From assembly GCF_000688515.1 (NCBI RefSeq), contig NZ_JHZK01000002.1, forward strand, positions 124,001 to 188,000: a stretch of 64,000 nucleotides of DNA, written 5' to 3'. The notes beneath the pieces were generated by a model. The model did no database searches, had not been told where the DNA came from, and worked only from the letters and a program-made list of their open reading frames with translations. The stretch comes from Afifella pfennigii DSM 17143. GTDB taxonomy: Bacteria > Pseudomonadota > Alphaproteobacteria > Rhizobiales > Afifellaceae. The translations under genes and the position numbers were made by a program. Positions 59,870-64,000 of this stretch are shown here, piece after piece (the first letter of the stretch is position 1; the number at the start of each line of letters is the position of its first letter).

Positions 59870-61048
59870 TCAGGCGGCGCTGCGAAGGTTCTGCGAGACC
59901 TCGCCGCGGCGGCGCGCCAGCGCATCGCGATACACCGCTTCGATGTCCTGTGCCATGCCGGCGAGCGAGAAGCGCTCGCGCACGCTCTGTTGCCGGGCCT
60001 GCGCCTCCGATGCGAGCCGCGGCAGGTCGTCGAGCGCATCGTGCAAGGCATGCGCCAGCACCGCCGGGTTGCCCGCCTCGATGAGACGCGCCTCCTCGCC
60101 CAGAAAGATCTCCGGAATGCCGCCGATATTGGTCGAGATCATCGGCATCCCCGCCGCCGCCGCCTCCAGGACGACGTAAGGCAGCGATTCGTGCAGCGAG
60201 GGAACGACGATGCATCTGGCGCGCGCGAAAGCCTCCCGGGCGGGCATGGGGGGATGAAACGCCACGTTCTTCAGTTCCAGCTCTTCGGCCAGGCGGGGAT
60301 ACGTTTCCAGGGCCTCCGGCGCGCCGCCGCCGACGATCATGACGCTTGGACTGCGGCCGGCATCCTGCAACAGCCGAAGCGATTCCAGGAAGACATCGAT
60401 GCCCTTGGCCGGTCGCAGCTCGCCGATCACCAGAAAATCCGCCTGCCGGTCGGAGCTTGCCAGCGGCTGGAATTCCTCCGGCCTCAGGCCGTTATGGATG
60501 ACATAGGCCGGACAGCGCGGGATGCCGACCTTCTCGCGATAGGTGGCGGCCTCGAAAGCGGAGACGTGGATGAGCCCGTCGCTCACCAGCTCCAGCATCC
60601 GTTCAACGCCGAAATAGAGCCGTCCATTGGCCGAGCGCGGATCGAAATTCAGGCTGCCGGCATGCAAGGTGTAGAAGGTGGCGACCTGCCGCCCGGCCCG
60701 CCGCTCCGCCGCCGCCGACAGGCGGGCGAAAACGCCGCCTTTGGCGCCGTGCCCGTGGATGATGTCGGGCCCCAGCGAAGCCGCATGCGCGCGCACCCGC
60801 CGAAACGCTCCGACATCGTTGGGCCTTATCGGCCGGTTCATCGGCGTGCGCACCAGGCCGAGGGAGAGGATCTCCTCCACCTTGGCGAGCTTTTCAAGCT
60901 CGAACGGGCCACCGGTGAGGGAATCGCAGATGAAGCCGACCTCGTGTCCCGCTTCGGCCTGCATCTCGGCCAGATCGCAGACATGACGAAAGACACCGCC
61001 GACCGGGGCGCGGAAGACATGCAGGATTTTGAGCTTCTGCGCCGACAT
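59870..61048 (-). CDS. GT4 family glycosyltransferase
   Basis: A 392-residue GT-B enzyme. N-terminal GGVFRHVCDLAEMQAEAG and IIHGHGAKGGVFARL, then GELRPAKGIDVFLESL and the nucleotide-sugar site SLHESLPYVVLEAAAAGMPM with E-x7-E. Likely makes surface polysaccharide, substrate unknown. ATG at 61048 has a close SD (ggagaa). It is convergent with ppk2, 21 bp apart. Confidence 0.88.
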   Translation of the reverse strand: MSAQKLKILHVFRAPVGGVFRHVCDLAEMQAEAGHEVGFICDSLTGGPFELEKLAKVEEILSLGLVRTPMNRPIRPNDVGAFRRVRAHAASLGPDIIHGHGAKGGVFARLSAAAERRAGRQVATFYTLHAGSLNFDPRSANGRLYFGVERMLELVSDGLIHVSAFEAATYREKVGIPRCPAYVIHNGLRPEEFQPLASSDRQADFLVIGELRPAKGIDVFLESLRLLQDAGRSPSVMIVGGGAPEALETYPRLAEELELKNVAFHPPMPAREAFARARCIVVPSLHESLPYVVLEAAAAGMPMISTNIGGIPEIFLGEEARLIEAGNPAVLAHALHDALDDLPRLASEAQARQQSVRERFSLAGMAQDIEAVYRDALARRRGEVSQNLRSAA

Positions 61049-61156
61049 CCGGCTTCTCCATTTGATATGCATGCTGAGCATTCTGGCCGATCGGCGATAA
61101 GGCCGCGTTAATTCCGGGCCTTGGCCTCACGCGGCTGCACCGCTAGGAGCATCCCC

Positions 61157-62059
61157 ATGTCCGAAATGGCCAAGCTTCGCGCAGACCGTGCCGATCGGGG
61201 CCGGCGCTTTGCCGAGCAGCTCGCCGCCTGGCGCGGCGCGGCCGGCAAGGGGCAAGGCCCGCTCATCATGGGCGTCATCAACACGACGCCCGATTCCTTC
61301 TCCGATGGCGGCCTTCATTTCGACGCTGCCGCCGCGATTGCGGCTGGGGCGAGGTTGCGGGAAGAAGGTGCTGCGCTGCTCGATATCGGCGGTGAATCGA
61401 CCAGGCCCGGCGGCGCTCGCGTGCCGGCGGGGGAGGAGAAACGGCGCGTTCTGCCGGTGATCGAAGCGCTCGCCGGCGGCCCGGCCGTCCTTTCGCTCGA
61501 CACGGTCAAGCCCGAAGTCGCCGTGGCGGCGCTTGAAGCCGGCGCGGAGGTGCTCAACGACGTGCGCGGCTTGCAGGGCGATCGGGAACTGGCCGAGATC
61601 GTGGCGAGCTACGGCGCCGGGCTCGTCGTCATGCACAATCCGGCCCTGTTCGGCGCGGCGAGCGGGACTGAGGGCGATCCCGTCCCCGCCTGCCTGCGTT
61701 TCTTCGAAAAATCGCTCCAGATCGCAGGGCGCGCCGGCGTGAAGGAGGACCGCATCGTGCTCGATCCGGGCTTCGGCTTCGGTAAGAACCTGGCGCAGAA
61801 CCTCGCCCTTCTGGCACGGCTTGACGAGCTGCATGTCCTCGGCCTGCCGCTGCTTGTCGGGACTTCCCGAAAGACCTTCATCGGCCGCGTCACGGGGCGC
61901 GATGTCGGCGATCGCCTCTTCGGCACGCTCGCTACCGGCATCTGGGCGGCAGGAAAGGGCGCCGCGATCTTGCGCGTGCACGACGTTGCCGCCCATGCCG
62001 ACGCGCTTGCCATGACGCAGGCCATTCGCGGTCAGGAAGGCCCGTGGCGCGAACCATGA
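61157..62059 (+). CDS. folP: Dihydropteroate synthase FolP
   Basis: A 300-residue folate enzyme joining p-aminobenzoate to the pterin diphosphate; the sulfonamide target. Motifs MGVINTTPDSFSDGG, LLDIGGESTRPGG and GTSRKTFIGRVTG are all present. The ATG at 61157 follows aggagc. It overlaps folK by four bases. folB, which often lies between folP and folK in alphaproteobacteria, is absent here. Confidence 0.96.
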   Translation: MSEMAKLRADRADRGRRFAEQLAAWRGAAGKGQGPLIMGVINTTPDSFSDGGLHFDAAAAIAAGARLREEGAALLDIGGESTRPGGARVPAGEEKRRVLPVIEALAGGPAVLSLDTVKPEVAVAALEAGAEVLNDVRGLQGDRELAEIVASYGAGLVVMHNPALFGAASGTEGDPVPACLRFFEKSLQIAGRAGVKEDRIVLDPGFGFGKNLAQNLALLARLDELHVLGLPLLVGTSRKTFIGRVTGRDVGDRLFGTLATGIWAAGKGAAILRVHDVAAHADALAMTQAIRGQEGPWREP

Positions 62060-62559
62060 GAGGCGTCAGGGCCGTCCTCGGCCTCGGCGGCAATCTCGGC
62101 GAGCCGGCCGAGGCCTTCCGCCAAGCCGCGGCGCTGCTGCAAGCGCGGGACGCGGTGAAGGTGCTGGCCTCCGCGCCGATCTATGCCAGCGCGCCCTGGG
62201 GCATGACCGATCAGCCGGATTTCCTCAACAGCGCGCTCCTCGTCGAAACGACGCTTTCGCCGCGCGGGCTTCTGGAGACGATCCTCGGCGTGGAGCGGCA
62301 ACTCGGCCGCGTGCGCGAGACGCGCTGGGGTCCGCGCGCCATCGATATCGACATCCTCGTCTATGGCGAGACGGAGGTGGAGGAGGCGGGCCTTGCTATC
62401 CCGCATCCCTTTCTCGCCGAGCGTGCCTTCGCCCTGAAGCCGCTCTGCGATCTGTGGCCACAAGCGCCGGTGAGAGGGCGGCCCGCTCTGGCATGGCTGG
62501 CGGAGCTGGAGGCCGCGGAGCTGCGCCCGGTGGCGCCGGCCGGATGGCACCTGCCATAA
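62056..62559 (+). CDS. folK: 2-Amino-4-hydroxy-6-hydroxymethyldihydropteridine diphosphokinase FolK
   Basis: A 167-residue HPPK that pyrophosphorylates the pterin before FolP. Motifs APWGMTDQPDFLNSAL and TRWGPRAIDIDILVYG with the metal-binding aspartates are intact. The ATG at 62056 overlaps the folP stop (ATGA). A GTG at 62044 is also in frame. Confidence 0.95.
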   Translation: MRGVRAVLGLGGNLGEPAEAFRQAAALLQARDAVKVLASAPIYASAPWGMTDQPDFLNSALLVETTLSPRGLLETILGVERQLGRVRETRWGPRAIDIDILVYGETEVEEAGLAIPHPFLAERAFALKPLCDLWPQAPVRGRPALAWLAELEAAELRPVAPAGWHLP

Positions 62560-62638
62560 CACACGGTGTGCCTCTCTCGCGGCGCCGGTAGAGCGCCTGC
62601 AGAAGGCGGCCCTTCAGCTCAACGCTCGTTGTCGTCTT

Positions 62639-62657
62639 GGCCGGGCTTGCCCCGGCC
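62639..62657. repeat. Short intergenic palindromic repeat
   Basis: ggccggg-cttgc-cccggcc, inside a wider sequence gtcttggccggg ... ccatccatgtc that resembles palindromic units scattered through Rhizobiales intergenic DNA. Only one copy is seen in this window. The 264-bp folK-gabD gap shows no gene. Confidence 0.5.
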
Positions 62658-62778
62658 ATCCATGTCTCGACCGCCCATCTATCCGCCGTCGCCGCGAGGT
62701 CACATAACGCGGACCGGCTTCTGAGACGCCATTGGCCCGGCTTGGTATCCCCGCGCCACTTTGCTCTGAAGCGAAGAT

Positions 62779-62799
62779 GGCCGCGCCATCTGCGCGGCC
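62779..62799 (-). terminator. Possible terminator hairpin after gabD
   Basis: Stem ggccgcgc / gcgcggcc with a 5-base loop, 24 bp beyond the gabD stop. The T-run is poor (atcttcg on the minus strand), so this is a weak call. Confidence 0.4.
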
Positions 62800-62823
62800 T
62801 CGCATTGCGAAAAATGCGGCGAG

Positions 62824-64000
62824 CTACATCCCAAGGCCGCCGATGCACACGTATTTGATCTCCAGATAATCGTCGATGCCGTATTTGGAGCCTTCGCGGC
62901 CGAGGCCGGATTCCTTGACGCCGCCGAAGGGCGCGACCTCGGTGGTGATGACGCCCTCGTTGACGCCGACGAGGCCGTATTGCAGGCCTTCGGAAACACG
63001 GAACGCGCGGCCGAGATCCTGAGTGAAGAAGTAGCAGGCAAGGCCGTATTCGGTATCGTTGGCGAGCCGGATCGCCTCTTCCTCGGTCTCGAACTTGTAG
63101 AGCGGCGAGACCGGGCCGAAGATCTCCTCCTTGGTGAAGCGCATCTCGTTGGAAGCTTCGGCGATGACGGTCGGCTGGAAGAAGCTGCCGCCCAGCTCGT
63201 GACGCTTGCCGCCGGCGACGACCTTGCCGCCCTTATCGACCGCGTCGGCGATCAACTCCTCCACCTTGGCGACGGCGTTCTCGTCGATGAGGGGCCCCTG
63301 CTGGGTGCCTTCCTCCAGGCCGGAGCCGACCTTCAGCTTCTTCGCCGCCTCGGCGAATTTCTCCACGAAGCGGTCGTAGATGCCGGCCTGCACGTAGAAG
63401 CGGTTGGTGCAGACGCAGGTCTGGCCGGAATTGCGGTACTTGGCGGCGATGCCGCCCGCCACGGCGCGGTCGATATCGGCATCGTCGAAGATGATGAAGG
63501 GCGCGTTGCCGCCAAGCTCCATGGAGACCTTCTTCACCGTATCGGCGGCCTGCTTGAGCAGCACCTTGCCCACTTCGGTGGAGCCGGTGAAGGTAACCTT
63601 CTTCACCGCCGGGCTTTCCATGATGGCGCCGCCGATCTCGCGCGCCGAGCCGGTGACGATGTTGACGACGCCGTCGGGAATGCCGACCTCCTGGCACAGC
63701 GCGCCCCAGGCAAGGCCCGAATAGGGGGTTTGCGTGGCCGGCTTGACGACGGCGGTGCAGCCGGCGGCGATGGCCGGGCCGATCTTGCGCGACAGCATGG
63801 AGGAGGGGAAGTTCCACGGCGTGATGGCGGCAATCACGCCGACCGGTTCCTTGGTCACCATGATGCGGCGGTCCGCCCAGGGCGAGGGAACGATATCGCC
63901 GTAGATGCGCCGGGCCTCTTCGGCGAACCACAAGACATAGGCCGCGCTCATGCCGACCTCGCCCTTGGCTTCCGCCAGCGGCTTGCCCTGCTCCATGGTC
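62824..64000 (-). CDS. gabD: Succinate-semialdehyde dehydrogenase GabD (5' end cut by window edge)
   Basis: NAD(P)-dependent aldehyde dehydrogenase. The frame is open to the right edge and covers the C-terminal ~391 residues. [70 protein letters not shown] and the active-site [12 protein letters not shown] (with the C-x-C typical of GabD) identify it. Substrate is succinate semialdehyde from GABA breakdown. The first ~95 residues lie outside the window. Confidence 0.92.
   Translation of the reverse strand, partial: TMEQGKPLAEAKGEVGMSAAYVLWFAEEARRIYGDIVPSPWADRRIMVTKEPVGVIAAITPWNFPSSMLSRKIGPAIAAGCTAVVKPATQTPYSGLAWGALCQEVGIPDGVVNIVTGSAREIGGAIMESPAVKKVTFTGSTEVGKVLLKQAADTVKKVSMELGGNAPFIIFDDADIDRAVAGGIAAKYRNSGQTCVCTNRFYVQAGIYDRFVEKFAEAAKKLKVGSGLEEGTQQGPLIDENAVAKVEELIADAVDKGGKVVAGGKRHELGGSFFQPTVIAEASNEMRFTKEEIFGPVSPLYKFETEEEAIRLANDTEYGLACYFFTQDLGRAFRVSEGLQYGLVGVNEGVITTEVAPFGGVKESGLGREGSKYGIDDYLEIKYVCIGGLGM

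Overview
The window reads as chromosomal DNA of a high-GC alphaproteobacterium, probably Hyphomicrobiales (Rhizobiales). Evidence: GcrA with a CtrA-type box and GANTC sites upstream, a class I lysyl-tRNA synthetase, a SAM-II riboswitch ahead of metZ, a double-length dCTP deaminase and an ubiE-ubiB-coaBC cluster. Genus cannot be read from the sequence alone. Almost all of it is ordinary, tightly packed chromosome; one 4.4 kb mobile element stands out.

Left part (1-23 kb). A minus-strand glgE-treS/maltokinase-glgB operon (GlgE route to alpha-glucan; glgB runs off the left edge) is preceded by putA, a Crp/Fnr regulator, an enoyl-CoA hydratase and mutM. Divergent from mutM is ubiE-ubiB-coaBC. Then follow glycogen phosphorylase, a malonyl-CoA synthetase-like ligase and an orphan TRAP-type binding protein. 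A TreT-like glycosyltransferase at 39-40 kb adds another possible trehalose enzyme.

Middle (23-41 kb). A proVWX betaine uptake operon, a MarR-GNAT fusion regulator, cysK, dCTP deaminase, SAM-II riboswitch plus metZ, a CDP-alcohol phosphatidyltransferase, a solute-binding protein, a GNAT enzyme, a sterol-desaturase-like membrane oxygenase, a TerB-like protein, class I lysS, tRNA-Gly(CCC), a secreted aldo/keto reductase and a DUF6064-like membrane protein.

Mobile element (41,208-45,588). A 4,381-bp element with 24-bp imperfect terminal inverted repeats (20 of 24 matching) and an exact 8-bp target duplication splits a family-2 glycosyltransferase gene. Element plus one duplication copy is 4,389 bp (3 x 1,463), and joining the halves restores one frame of 676 codons across the junction ...SNHF-P-VRVLKDVG.... 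It carries an IS1595-type transposase with a divergent DUF6471 regulator and seven further small genes, visibly less GC-rich than the host. This is the most novel part of the window: a passenger-bearing IS1595-like transposon with an uncharacterised cargo set.

Right part (47-64 kb). apaG, a methyltransferase, an RND efflux pair, the argD-argF-hslO operon, gcrA, a PhoR-like histidine kinase divergent from ppk2, a GT4 glycosyltransferase, folP-folK and a 3' portion of gabD that runs off the right edge.
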